NCBI GenBank assembly: GCA_004335835.1
Contig: RWJK01001967.1
Span: forward strand, 1-64,000
Reading direction: 5' to 3'
Length of the DNA: 64,000 nucleotides
DNA from: Scenedesmus sp. ARA3
Taxonomy: Eukaryota; Chlorophyta; Chlorophyceae; Sphaeropleales; Scenedesmaceae
Shown: positions 11,608-22,567 of the stretch, piece after piece
Layout of the letters: each line of letters opens with the position of its first letter
How positions within the stretch are numbered: the stretch's first letter is position 1
The notes under the pieces: model-generated
Seen by the model: only the letters and a program-made list of their open reading frames with translations
Databases searched by the model: none
Told to the model about the DNA's origin: nothing
Translations under genes and position numbers: made by a program

Positions 11608-13533
11608 GATGTCGCAGGCCCGTAATCAGCTCCGTTTCAGCTACTCACCCGTCGCATGAACAAAGAGTCACTTTACATACATGTGTATAACTGAGATAGA
11701 TATGCCGCTTAGTAGGGATGCTATTTGGCTCAGGTGCAACGCGGCCTAGCTGTCGATGACAGTCGTCGCGGCACCATCCTTGCACCCTGTACGTGACCCA
11801 GCTTCCCGGTATCATCTTTCTGCCTCGTAGCCGGCATGCCGCTGCTGTTTGCACTACATATACCTGTGAGGTGTACATTTGCCTGTAGCAAGCAGCTTCA
11901 GTGGGAGGTCCTCAGCCTGCACTGTGACTCAGTGCTGCAGCACGGTGCTGCCAGCACCATCCACACAACCAAAACATCAGCGTAGCTGTCCGCTGATCCA
12001 GCACGGCTTATTGTTACCCTTATGTCTACTACGGGTGCTTGTAACGTGATGCTGGCCTAGGCAGCTCTGCTGTCTAGACAGCTTCCTCTATTTCTGCTGC
12101 GACTGTGCCACAGTTACTGTGACAGCCACCACCTGCAGGCGTGTCAGCGGGCTGACGGACATGTGTACTTATCTAGTCTAGTGACCATAGTGCTACCAGC
12201 ATAGTATGATTCAGGCTTCAGTTGCTGACTGGCTGGGCTAGCTGCAGCTAGTAAAACATGTACAGTCACTACGGTAGCTCCAGATGATAATGTACAGTAG
12301 CTCTAGCGCCTTGCTGGCTCCAAGCTGACATCAACAATTCGTTTACAAAGCACAGGCATATGCCATGTGGAACGCAATCATGCGCGGTGCGCCGGGTGCT
12401 GGTGGCAGGCTGCACTGCCAGTGGCACAGCTGGGCTGAGCAGGCATGAGCTCACACATGATTGATAATGTGCGCAGGTCCCATATCTCTGCAGCTTGTAT
12501 GCATGAGCTGCGATTGCCGCACAACCTGGCTACCGTGCAAACCTGTCTGCAGGTACAACCTTGGGCTGTACGCGGTGACCATGTCAGGACCGTCAACGTC
12601 CGCATGCCTGCGGCAGACTGTTTCTCATGTCAAATATGAGTTGCATTACTCTTATTTTTTAAACACTTTTTAGCAGCTAATAACTGGCTTCGACAATGGT
12701 TTTTTGCAGTTCTTCAACATTTTCACAGTATGACTGCCGAGAGCAAGCTTGCGACCTTGCGATGTTCCGATCCCGCAATAACAATACTCAAATCAACGCA
12801 CCGTATGTAATGGTATTTAACTGTCATCAGGATCACCGCACACTGACGCTGTTATGCCCGACCAGGTTCGCATAGGAAAAAGTCCTAAACCCCCAGCTAC
12901 CCAGTACATGGTCATTACCGGCAGCCAAAGTCCACGCAAACACGGATCCTTTGTTTGTGGTATGTTTATATGGGTTGCGCTTGATCCTACAGAGCGTTGG
13001 CCGGCTCGTTTCATTTTCAACCAGTTTCTTGAGTCGAGCTCGACCCTCCTTGATGCAATGTAGATTGTACTTTTACCGCAAGTATGCACTTCAAGTAAAA
13101 CGAGCCCCTGCAAAGGGCAGAGCAAAGGTAAGAGGGTGGAGATCCTTGCGTCCGCTGCACCAGGGGCCCGCCTTGCCTCAGGCGAGCCGCAGTTGTCCGC
13201 AGCAGTGCAATGGCTTGCATATTTTTACAGCAGCTGCTGGGCACGCGGCCGGCTTGCGCCCCTACCAGCCATTTCGAGAAGCTTTTCCCTTCTCTTTGCC
13301 CTCTATCTTCATCCGTGTCCAGCCTTTGCGCACATTTTGCACACTTTCCTACCTTTCAGCACCATCTGGTGTGGCAGCTGGCCTCAGGGGCCGACAGGGG
13401 CCTGTTGCACGGCCTCGGACAGCAAGGGAGGTGACCAGCAGCAATTACCAGCGGCATTCATAGATGTGCAGCTTTGCTCACCCAATGCTGTCCCGTTTCG
13501 TTATGTCTTACCGCTCTGCGCCAGGTTTAGCTC
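11608..13533. other. intergenic region between divergent genes
   Basis: About 1.9 kb between the start of the bestrophin gene (minus strand) and the start of gene A (plus strand). It should hold both promoters and any 5' untranslated exons. Several reading frames of 60-170 codons exist, but none shows a recognisable family or consistent coding character. Confidence 0.4.
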
Positions 13534-16500
13534 ATGGACGTGGCCACTTACCCTGTTGGGCTGCCTGCAAGCAGCAGCTCCACACCTACTGCCACATCAT
13601 CCAAGATGAGGGTGCAGGCAGTAGTCAGCACACCGGCCAGCACTGACCGCATATCAGCAGCAGTGATGAAGAAGGCTGCTGGTGCAAGCAGTGAGCCAAC
13701 AGACAGCACTGCCAGCACATCTGACGCCATTCCCAGCAGCAGCAGTACAGGCGGCACCAGCTACAGCGCAGCACTGATGTGGCACAGCGAAGATGACACA
13801 ACAGTTGACCAAGATGATGGCTGGCAGCTGGTGGGCGGTAAAGCGCCACACCATGCACGGCCAGCACCCAGCAGCAGCAGCACAGCCAGCACAGCCAGCA
13901 GCAGCAAGGGCCAGGTGTGTGGTCGCTGTGGCATGCGAGGCCACCTGGCTGCGCGCTGCAGGCAGCCGCAGTGCAGCCGCTGCAACAAGTGGTGGCACAC
14001 TGAGGATGAGTGTGCACGTTCCTGCAGCACTTGCGGCTCCCTGGATCACCGCGTGTGTGGCGGCGCGCTGTGCAAGAGCTACAAGTGCCGCGAGTGTGGG
14101 CTGTACGGGCATGTGTACGCAGAGTGCCCCAACATCCGCTGCAACCTGTGCAGTGAGATCGGGCACAAGGCGCTGGACTGCCCAAGCATCGTGTGCAACA
14201 TCTGCAAGCAGAAGGGGCACAAGGCAGTCAACTGCGTGCAGCCACGCCACTCAGCAACTGGAGCAAGCAAACCCAGCAGCAGCGGCGGGCCTGAGCTGCA
14301 GCACCTGCACCTAGTCACAGCTGTGCCACCGCAGCTGCACAACTGCAGCAGCAGCTGCAGCAGCGTGGCGAGTCCTATGTCCACATCCTCCCCTGCAGGA
14401 GTTGCAGCAGCAATGCCTAAGAGCAGCGGCATAGCGGCAGCGGCAGCTGCAGGAGCAGCAGCACCTGCAGCAGCTGCGATGGCTGGAGCGAGCAGTGGAG
14501 GCTCTGGGGCCGGCATCACTGCAGCAGCAGCTGCTGCTGCTGGTGAGCGCCAACATGAAGTCCCGCTGGCACAGCAGCAGCTGCTGCGGCCAGGGAACCT
14601 GGCAGAGCAGCAGCAACTGCAGCAGCAGCACAGCAGGCTGCTTGGGCAGTTGTTGAGGGTCGCACCTGATGTGGCTGTGAGCTGCCTTGATGACAGCAAC
14701 AAGCTGCGGGCACTGTACATGATTGAGCCGCAGTTCCTCAGCAAGCTGCTGCACCAGCAGCAGCAGCAGTCCGGTCACAGCACAGAGCAGCTGTGCAGCC
14801 AACTGGAGGCTGCTGTAGCAAGCGCGCAGCAGCAGGTACAGACGCTGCATCAGCAGCAGCAGCAGCAGCATCCAGCACCACAAGCACTGGGCCCTGGCCA
14901 GCAGCAGCAGCAGCAAGGGCGGTCGCTAGCTGCTGCAGTCCAGCAGCGGTTGAGCGCAGCGCATAGCTCACCAGCCTCGCCTGCTGCGCCGGCATCGCCC
15001 CGCGCAGCTGCAGCAGCAGCGCCAGCAGCAGCCGCTCCTGCAGCTGCCGCTGGCGCAGGCGAGGAGGCGGCGGACGCCACGCAGGGCATCAAGCCTGGCG
15101 ACCTGGCGCCGCAGCACGCGCGGGCGCTGCAGGAGGAGTTTGGCGACATGCTGCCCAGCAGGTGGCAGCAGCTGCCCAGCTGGAGGCAGCTGGAGGCGCG
15201 GCTGTCCTTCCCCGATGGCAACTACGTGCAGCGGCGGCTGCAGTTCCGCGAGAAGCGGCGCCAGCTGCAGCTGATGACGCTGCAGGTGCGTGCAGGCGCG
15301 GCTGGCAGCCGCCAGCAGGGCGGCACCCGCGTCGCTGCCGCTGCTGCTGCACCTGCAGCAGCCAAGCAGAGTGGCGCCAGGGCAGCGCCAGCAGCAGCTG
15401 CAGGTGGGGCTGCTGCACAGCAGCAGCAGCAGCAGCAGCCTGCAAGGACGGCAGGCACTCCATGCAGCTATGCGGCTGCGCTGGCTGGCGCGCGCATGGC
15501 GGCTGCAGCAGCTGGCTCAGCTGCAGCGGCAGATGCAGCCCCCAACAGCAGCAGCAGCAGCGGTGGCACCTGCCGGCCCATTCAGGTATCCAGCAGCCCC
15601 TTTGCTGCCGCATCAGACTCACCAGCTGCCTCACCAGCCGCAGCAGCAGCTGCAGCTGGCAGCGTTGCTGCTGGTGGTGTCGCAGTGTGCAGCCGCTGCG
15701 GCATGCTGGGCCACAGCAGCAGCGGCTGCGTGCAGCCGCGCTGCAGCCGCTGCCATCTGTGGTGGCACACGGAGGCGCAGTGCAGCTCCGCCTGCGCCTT
15801 CTGCGGCTCGCTGGACCACAGCGGCGACGCGGAGCAGCCGTCGTCCTGCAAGAGCTTCCGCTGCAAGGCCTGCAAGATGTTTGGCCACACCGCCGCGATC
15901 TGCCCGCACGTGGCGCTGCACCAGCAGCAGCTGCAGCGCCAGGGCTCCAGCGTCAGCAGCAGCTCGCAGCAGCCGCCGGCCTCGCCGCTGAGCGCCAAGG
16001 CCGCCGGCGGCAACAGCAGCAGCGGCGGCGGCGCGCCCTCAACGCTGTCCAACGGCGGCTCCGACTCCAGCCTGTGCCCTCCTGACAGCCCCGGGCTGGG
16101 CCAGCACGGGGTCAAGCCCAAGGACCTGCTGCCTGAGCATGCAAAGGCGCTGCAGGAGGAGTTCCCGAATGCGCTGCCGCCAGGCTGGCAGGCCATGGCC
16201 TCCTGGCGCATGGTGGAGGAGCGGCTGCGAGTGGTGGCGGTTGAGGGCGCGGTGTTCAGCAAGCGGAGGCAGATGTGGCGCGACAGGCGCAAGCACTACC
16301 AGGCGCTGACGGCGGCGGCGCTGGCAGCAGCCGCGCGGTCAGCGGCGGCGGCAGACGCGGACGAGGCCAGTGCTGCGCGCAGCAGCAGCTTGGGCGTGCC
16401 TTGTGACAGCAGCGTGAGCAGCAGCAGCTGCCGGGTGGACAGTGGCGCGAGCTCGCCTGGCGTTGCAGAAGAGCTGAAGCAGCAGCAGCAGCAGCAGGCT

Positions 16501-17742
16501 GCTGCAGCACACGAGCATAACCTAGCGCAGCAGCAGCAGCAGGTGGCACCGCCCATGGAAGCCCAGGAACAGGCTTCAGCACCTGCAGTGCCAGCTGAGG
16601 CAGCACAGGCCCAGCAGCAGAAGCAGCAGCAGCAGCAGCTCAATAAACTCCAGACTGACGACCCTATAGTAGTGCCGGAGTGGCAGCAGCAGCACAGCAG
16701 CCTGTTCAGCCTCGTGGACCATGCTGCGCCCGGCTCCGGCCTGGCACTGGATGCAGGCGCAGGCAGCAGCAGCGGCTTCTCCTGCGACACCAGCTTTGTT
16801 TGCTCCACGCCTGCAGCGACACAGGCAGAGCCTCACGCCATGATGCTTGGCCAGCTGGGCGACGCCGGCAACAGCACGCCGCTGCCCGCATCTAGCATGC
16901 CTGCACCTGGCGGCGGCGGCGCGATGGGCCTGGCAGCACTCACTGCTGGCCGCGGCGGGCAGATCCCTGCTGCGCTGTCGTTGCCGCTGCCGCTGGCGCC
17001 GGCGCCGTGCGGTACGCCGCTGCCGGCACCGCGCTCGGCTGCACAGGCAGCGGCCGCAGCTGCTGCTGTGAGCGCCAGCTGGCCCATGCAGCAGGGCGGC
17101 TACCCTGGCGGGCTCATGCCTGGCGAGATGGGCAAGCAGCTGCCAAGCATGGCGTACTCGCCACTGCCCAACTTGCCCAGCTCTGCAGGCATGATGCGCT
17201 CGCCGCTGGGCTACCCAGGCCCGCCGCCATCTTCCCCTATGGACATGCACAGCGCAGCAGCTGCTGCCGCAGCCATGGGCCGGGGCATGCAGCCAGCTGG
17301 TGTGGGGATGCCTGGGCCGGCGATGTACCACCAGCACCAGCAGCACCTGGTGGCGCAGCGGCAGAGCCAGCTGCAGCAGATGCTGCTGCAGGGCCGCTAC
17401 AGCCGGTCTATGGAGCAGCCGCCGCCGCTCGCAAGCCCGCAGCACCACCAGCAGCACATGCTGCTGCAGATGCAGATGCAGCAGCAGGCGCACGCACAAG
17501 CCCAGGCGCAAGCGCAGGCGCAGGCACACGCACAGCAACAGATGCGCATGCAGCGCAGGATGGACCAGGCTTACTTGGTGCAGCAGCAGCAGCAGGCGGC
17601 AGTGCAGCGGCAGCAGCAGCAGCAGTATGTGCAGAAGCTGGCGCCTCAAAAGTCTGGTGGGCTGCTGGTGCAGGAAGAGGCTGGAGACAATGGGGAGCTG
17701 GATGATAAGCTGGGAGTGCTGGGGGTGCTGGGCCTGCAGTGA
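13534..17742 (+). CDS. Gene A: multi-zinc-knuckle protein with two LPxxW modules, 1402 aa
   Basis: Not a protein I recognise as a whole. It is one uninterrupted exon; a TAG lies two codons before the first ATG in frame, so 13534 is the earliest start in this exon. Layout: a Ser/Thr-rich start; six CCHC zinc knuckles at about residues 126-235; poly-Ala and poly-Gln linkers; a helical MLLE-like stretch at about 368-435; an LPxxW module at about 519-583; four more knuckles at about 718-793; a second LPxxW module at about 860-929; a Gln/Ala/Met-rich tail with an AQ/AH dipeptide run; and the end LDDKLGVLGVLGLQ. Knuckles suggest single-stranded nucleic-acid binding. It is the first of four related genes in one orientation (A, B, C, E). 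Knuckles 4-6 are nearly identical to a block in gene E. The function is unknown; an mRNP role is inference. Confidence 0.8.
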   Translation: MDVATYPVGLPASSSSTPTATSSKMRVQAVVSTPASTDRISAAVMKKAAGASSEPTDSTASTSDAIPSSSSTGGTSYSAALMWHSEDDTTVDQDDGWQLVGGKAPHHARPAPSSSSTASTASSSKGQVCGRCGMRGHLAARCRQPQCSRCNKWWHTEDECARSCSTCGSLDHRVCGGALCKSYKCRECGLYGHVYAECPNIRCNLCSEIGHKALDCPSIVCNICKQKGHKAVNCVQPRHSATGASKPSSSGGPELQHLHLVTAVPPQLHNCSSSCSSVASPMSTSSPAGVAAAMPKSSGIAAAAAAGAAAPAAAAMAGASSGGSGAGITAAAAAAAGERQHEVPLAQQQLLRPGNLAEQQQLQQQHSRLLGQLLRVAPDVAVSCLDDSNKLRALYMIEPQFLSKLLHQQQQQSGHSTEQLCSQLEAAVASAQQQVQTLHQQQQQQHPAPQALGPGQQQQQQGRSLAAAVQQRLSAAHSSPASPAAPASPRAAAAAAPAAAAPAAAAGAGEEAADATQGIKPGDLAPQHARALQEEFGDMLPSRWQQLPSWRQLEARLSFPDGNYVQRRLQFREKRRQLQLMTLQVRAGAAGSRQQGGTRVAAAAAAPAAAKQSGARAAPAAAAGGAAAQQQQQQQPARTAGTPCSYAAALAGARMAAAAAGSAAAADAAPNSSSSSGGTCRPIQVSSSPFAAASDSPAASPAAAAAAAGSVAAGGVAVCSRCGMLGHSSSGCVQPRCSRCHLWWHTEAQCSSACAFCGSLDHSGDAEQPSSCKSFRCKACKMFGHTAAICPHVALHQQQLQRQGSSVSSSSQQPPASPLSAKAAGGNSSSGGGAPSTLSNGGSDSSLCPPDSPGLGQHGVKPKDLLPEHAKALQEEFPNALPPGWQAMASWRMVEERLRVVAVEGAVFSKRRQMWRDRRKHYQALTAAALAAAARSAAAADADEASAARSSSLGVPCDSSVSSSSCRVDSGASSPGVAEELKQQQQQQAAAAHEHNLAQQQQQVAPPMEAQEQASAPAVPAEAAQAQQQKQQQQQLNKLQTDDPIVVPEWQQQHSSLFSLVDHAAPGSGLALDAGAGSSSGFSCDTSFVCSTPAATQAEPHAMMLGQLGDAGNSTPLPASSMPAPGGGGAMGLAALTAGRGGQIPAALSLPLPLAPAPCGTPLPAPRSAAQAAAAAAAVSASWPMQQGGYPGGLMPGEMGKQLPSMAYSPLPNLPSSAGMMRSPLGYPGPPPSSPMDMHSAAAAAAAMGRGMQPAGVGMPGPAMYHQHQQHLVAQRQSQLQQMLLQGRYSRSMEQPPPLASPQHHQQHMLLQMQMQQQAHAQAQAQAQAQAHAQQQMRMQRRMDQAYLVQQQQQAAVQRQQQQQYVQKLAPQKSGGLLVQEEAGDNGELDDKLGVLGVLGLQ

Positions 17743-20325
17743 AAAGCAGCAGCAGCAGCACCTCTTCCGACAAGCTTGGTTGCCATTGTTTGCAACAAGT
17801 GAATGCAGGGCACGGCAGCATCTGGTGCTCTTGCTAGCTGTCAGTGTTGCTGCTTGCACCTGGGTTGCAAAGGGCCCCGGCTGATGCTTTTTTCCCATGC
17901 GAAGTTGCTGCTGCCGTTGGTGGTGTCGGGTGTGCTGGCTGTGTCATCCTGCTGCTGCTTTGGTGTTCAGAAGACACAGTACTTGGATATCGCTCCTCTG
18001 TTCATACAGCAGCTGGTCTGCTGTCTGCTCGGCGGGGCTGCAGCTTCAACCTGCTGGCGCAGGAGATGCAGCATTGGCGTTCTTCTGCTGTTGCTTTGAC
18101 AGCCATGCAGTGTTGCAGTGTGTGCTGTTTGCATGTGCAACGTATCCTGCTTAGCATATGCTGCACCATGTAGGCAGGCACGCATACATCTCCAGCTCAG
18201 GCGTGCAATTGTACCTGTTACATGGCTGTGCATGGTGGCAGGATGGGGCGCGGCATGCTCTTACTGTTGGTGTGCCTCGCATGTGGTTTGCTGCAGCTCT
18301 GGGCACTGGCACAGGTACAGCAATACACACCGCACAATTGAGGTCGCTGCTGGTGCTGTACCGTGCTGCCTGAAGCATAGCACACACACAGCTGCGTCGA
18401 GGGTGTATCATTGTAGTGATCAACGTCTTCTTACTAGGGGTACCCAGGCACTGTGTCGTGTTGCTGGTTGTGCAACCATAGCTGGATGCTGCCGTGCTAT
18501 GGGGCGCCATTAGGTGCATCCTTGCGCAGCTGCGGCAGAATCTACGTGTGTGCAGATGCTTTGCAGCTAGCAGCTGTGATGGGCAGCTGCATGCTGCAGC
18601 ATGGCAGGTGCTTGCCCAGGCAGCGCAGCTGCAGGATCAGCCTGGGCCGGCCGCTGGATGTCCCTCGCATCTGGATGTAGTTGCAGGCGCTGGTGCGTTG
18701 CACTTGCGCTGTAGATATGCCTTCAACGGTGCACAGACACCTTGTGCAGGACAGCTGCGGCTTGATGTGCTGCTGCTGCAGCAGCGCGTGTGCCTGTTGG
18801 TTGGAGGCACAGCTCGGTTGTGGACAGGGTACCACTGCGGGTTGGGCAGGGCAGGGCTCAGCTGTTGTCTGGTTTATATCTGTTTGTTGGCTATCTGTGC
18901 ATGGCTGTCTGCTGCTGTCTGGCCTTTGTTTTGCTCCCGTGCCCTGCATGGTCAGCCACATGGTAGGCAGGAAGTGCAGGTTGTGTTGTCTGTTCATGGA
19001 TAAGGATGTCCCGCAGCATTGCGTAATTGCTAGCTGTTCTAAGCACCTAGCTAGTCATGTGTGGCAGCAGGTAGACAGGTTGTGGGTGGAAGGTGCAGGT
19101 TAGGCAGTAGTAGTAGGTGGTAGGCAACGACGCAACACTGACACAGTCTGCGATGCTTTCCTAATGATGGGCGTGTGGTAGGCTAGTAGCTGCAGGATTC
19201 ATTCGTATGATCTCCCTTGACGTCTACTTGTCATTCAATTGTGCTTGTGGTGTCGATGTATGATGGTGTTTGAGCAGGATGCTGGGATGGGGCTCCCTGC
19301 TGATCGGGCTACTATCATTGTTACATGCTGCGGCCATGTGTGCAAGCACTAACTGTCGCCAGAAGCGATATGTGCAGCGGCTGATTGACCAGCTTGCAGC
19401 AGGCAGCGGCACGAGGGTGGGCCTGCTATGATTGTGCAGAAGCACGACTGCAGAATGTTCGGCCAGTTTGGCCGACAGCCAACAGCCATAGCATGCACAT
19501 GCCTGTACATACGGGCATGTCAAGATGCAGCCGCCATAAGGATGGCCACCATGTTGCGGAACAGGCACGTACCAGCGTGTCCTGCAGGATGGAGGTACTG
19601 CGGTTGTGAGTGCCGGCAGCTTTGTGTTTTCTGTATTCGTTTGTGCGTGCACAATAGCAACACGTTCGTCTGCTTACATTCAACATAGTTGTGTGATTTG
19701 TAACTTACTGTCTTTCTTGCAACTCTTGACCTCTACCCACCTGACTTCAAACCTAGGACAGGTTCAAATTCTGTCATGACAGGTTTCACACGTGGTCCAC
19801 ACTCCTTGGTTCTATCTGTCGCTACCATAAATAAGCCTTTAATATGTTTGTTGTATTCGGCTTTGCTGCGCCTCCACTTGAACACACAAAGCGCGGTCTG
19901 CTTCTGCGTTGGTGCGTCGATCTACCGTACGCGCTGCGATACAGCAGATCTTTTTGGACTAGCAAAGAAAGAAAATTGTTGTGTACACGCTTGGGGCCGT
20001 ACAGGTTGGCGACATGGCAGTCTGCGTGGCGAAGCAGGCCTAGGTCAGGACCAGTACTGTAACATTTGCTGCTGTTCAGCTGATCGTCGGCAAGCGGGTC
20101 CCGAGACAATGTTATGGCAGCTCTAATCTATAATTACGGCAGATGATGGCTGTTGCCGATGGGACCACCTGTAGGAGCTTGCATGGCCTGAGTTCTTCTG
20201 CTGATGCCTTTGCTGTTGCACGTCTGCTCAAGTAGCAGGCACCCTGCAAGTCACAAACTTGCACCGCACCAAGACGGGCCATCTACAACATAAAGCAATG
20301 CAGAACTGACCAAAGCACAGCGCTG
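17743..20325. other. intergenic region between genes A and B
   Basis: About 2.6 kb with no reading frame I can support. It must contain the 3' untranslated region of A and the promoter of B. The first clear TGTAA on the + strand is at 19699-19703, far from the stop of A, so where A's transcript ends is unclear. Confidence 0.4.
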
Positions 20326-21017
20326 ATGGACCAAAACGTGCCCCAGCTGGTTGTGCCCGCCTCTGTGCAGCCCAGCAGCATCACACACAAGCAGCTGCAC
20401 AGCACGCCGCACACTGCATCACCGCCTGACAGCTCAACTGGCAAAGACCAACAACGGTGTGTGGCCGTGTCAGGGAGCAGTAGCAGCAGCTCAGACGGCT
20501 CACCTGACGCCCCTTCCCGCCAGCTGTCTGGACGCAACCCCCAGCCGGACCAGTTTCCTGCAAGCAGTACTGCAGCAGTGCCTGCGAGCACCAAGCCGCA
20601 CCACAACAGCAGCGCTGAGGGTGCTGCCAACAACTCCACTGCTTCATCACAAGCACTCCTGTCAACCCAAGGCCGCGCACCTGCCGGCAACAGTACCAGT
20701 GGCAGCACACAGCCTGTCCTGCAAGCAGGGTATGCTTCCACACAGCTGGGCCAGGCCCAGCCAGGCTCCACTGCTCAGCAGCCAAGCGCCAGTCGAAAAC
20801 CTGCTACAGCCATGCCGCCAAGCAGCGTCATCACAACCGGCAGTAGCTGCAGTAGCGGTGAGCCAGCAGCAGCAGCAGGCCCAGGGGGCCTTGCACAGGG
20901 TGCTGCAGCTGCTGCGCAGTCAACTATCAATAGGACCATCAGCACTGGCAGCAACAGCAATGGCAGCAGCCACGGGAAGCTCAAAGAAGCGCCAGCATTT
21001 GCACCTGGTCAGACTGA

Positions 21018-21076
<59 letters not shown>

Positions 21077-22533
21077 AGCGGCAGTTCAAAGTGGATGCCC
21101 CGGCATCTGCGCCTAGCCTGGTGTGCGTGGAGCAGCAACCCCTCAGTGTCAGCGCCCCAGCCTTCACGCCTGGGGTTACCAAGGAGCTACAGCAGCAGCA
21201 GCTCAAAGTAGATGCCCCATCTTTTGTGCCTGGCCAGTTGCAGCTGCAGCAGGCACGCAAGCCAGGCATTCCTGCAAGTGCAACCAGCCGCAGCAGTAGC
21301 AGCAGCAGCACTCCAAGCAGCAGTGCGGCTGCAGCTGCACTGCCGCAGCCCCAGCTGAGCATCAAAGCCCCTGCCTTCAACCCCAGCAGGCAGCACCATG
21401 GCACTAACACCACCACGACAGCTGTGCCACAGCCACAGGAGCCTGGTGCTGCAGCAGCGGCATCACCAGCATCACCAGCACCAGCTGCAGGAGCGGGCAT
21501 CGCTGCCATGCAGGGAAGCCCTCAGTTCCGGCGCATGCTGCTGCCTGCCTTGCTGCAGCATGCTGCTTCAGAGCCAGTTTCAGACGCTACTAGCACAGAC
21601 CCTGCTGGCCATGGTCAGGCAGCACCACAGCAGACCCCAAAGTCGCTGACGTCCAGAGTGGCCAGCAGCAGCAGTAACAGCAGCAGTAGCAGCAGCAGGC
21701 AATCGCTGCTGCAGCATGCTGCTACTGTGCCAGTGCCTGCAGCACAGCAGCCACCTCCAGCAGCAGTAGCAGCAGCAGCAAGCCGCAGGCCCCTGGAGAT
21801 CAAGCCACCGCCAGCCAGGCGAACAGTGTCAGCAGGAGCAGCATTCACAGCCTCCCTGCAGCCAGCACAGCAGTACGCTGCACCAGCAGCCACACCACCA
21901 CCAGCGCCCCCACCACCACCACCACCACCACCTGCAGCAGCAGCAGCAGCAGCAGTCCGCAAGCCTCTCCCACTGGATATCCGCCACCCGGCCGCCATGC
22001 CAGCTGCTGGTGACGCTGCGCCACCACTTCAGCGTGCACCCCTGCAGCAAGTCGCACCGTTCCCAGCAGCTGCACATGCCTCAGCAAGCAGGCAGCGCCT
22101 GCCAGGACCTGCTGCTGCTGCTGCATTGGGCTCAGCCAGCAGGGTGCTGCAGATCCATGACCCAGCAACAGGCAAGGCAATGGCCTTTACCCCAGCAGCA
22201 TCGGCATCCACAGCAGCAGCAGCAGCAGCAGCAGCAGGCAGCAGCAAGCGCAGCAATACCTCTGTATCGCACCAGGGTGCCAGTACACCAGCATCAGCGA
22301 CAGCAGCAGCTCGCAGGCCTGTTGCCATCACAGCCCCCGGCGCCAAGGCAAACATGCTGCCGGCCGCTGCTGCTGGTGCACCAGCTCGTACACCTACAGC
22401 AGCAGCAGCAGCAACTGCAGTGGCTGCAGCGCGCAGCCAGCAGCGCCTGCGGATCATAGAACCATCCAGCGGCAAGGCGGTTGACATTCAGGCACCAGCC
22501 AAGGCGCCCCGGATGCCGCCGGCAGCAGCAGGC

Positions 22534-22567
<34 letters not shown>

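Noticed and set aside
16576..17898. 440-codon open frame on the minus strand within gene A
   Set aside because: Antisense shadow of CAG-rich coding sequence; Arg/Leu/His-rich with no recognisable domain.
19757..19780. tRNA-like T-arm (GGTTCAAAT flanked by short complementary stems)
   Set aside because: The conserved C after the loop is absent, and no matching D-arm, anticodon arm or acceptor stem lies upstream.
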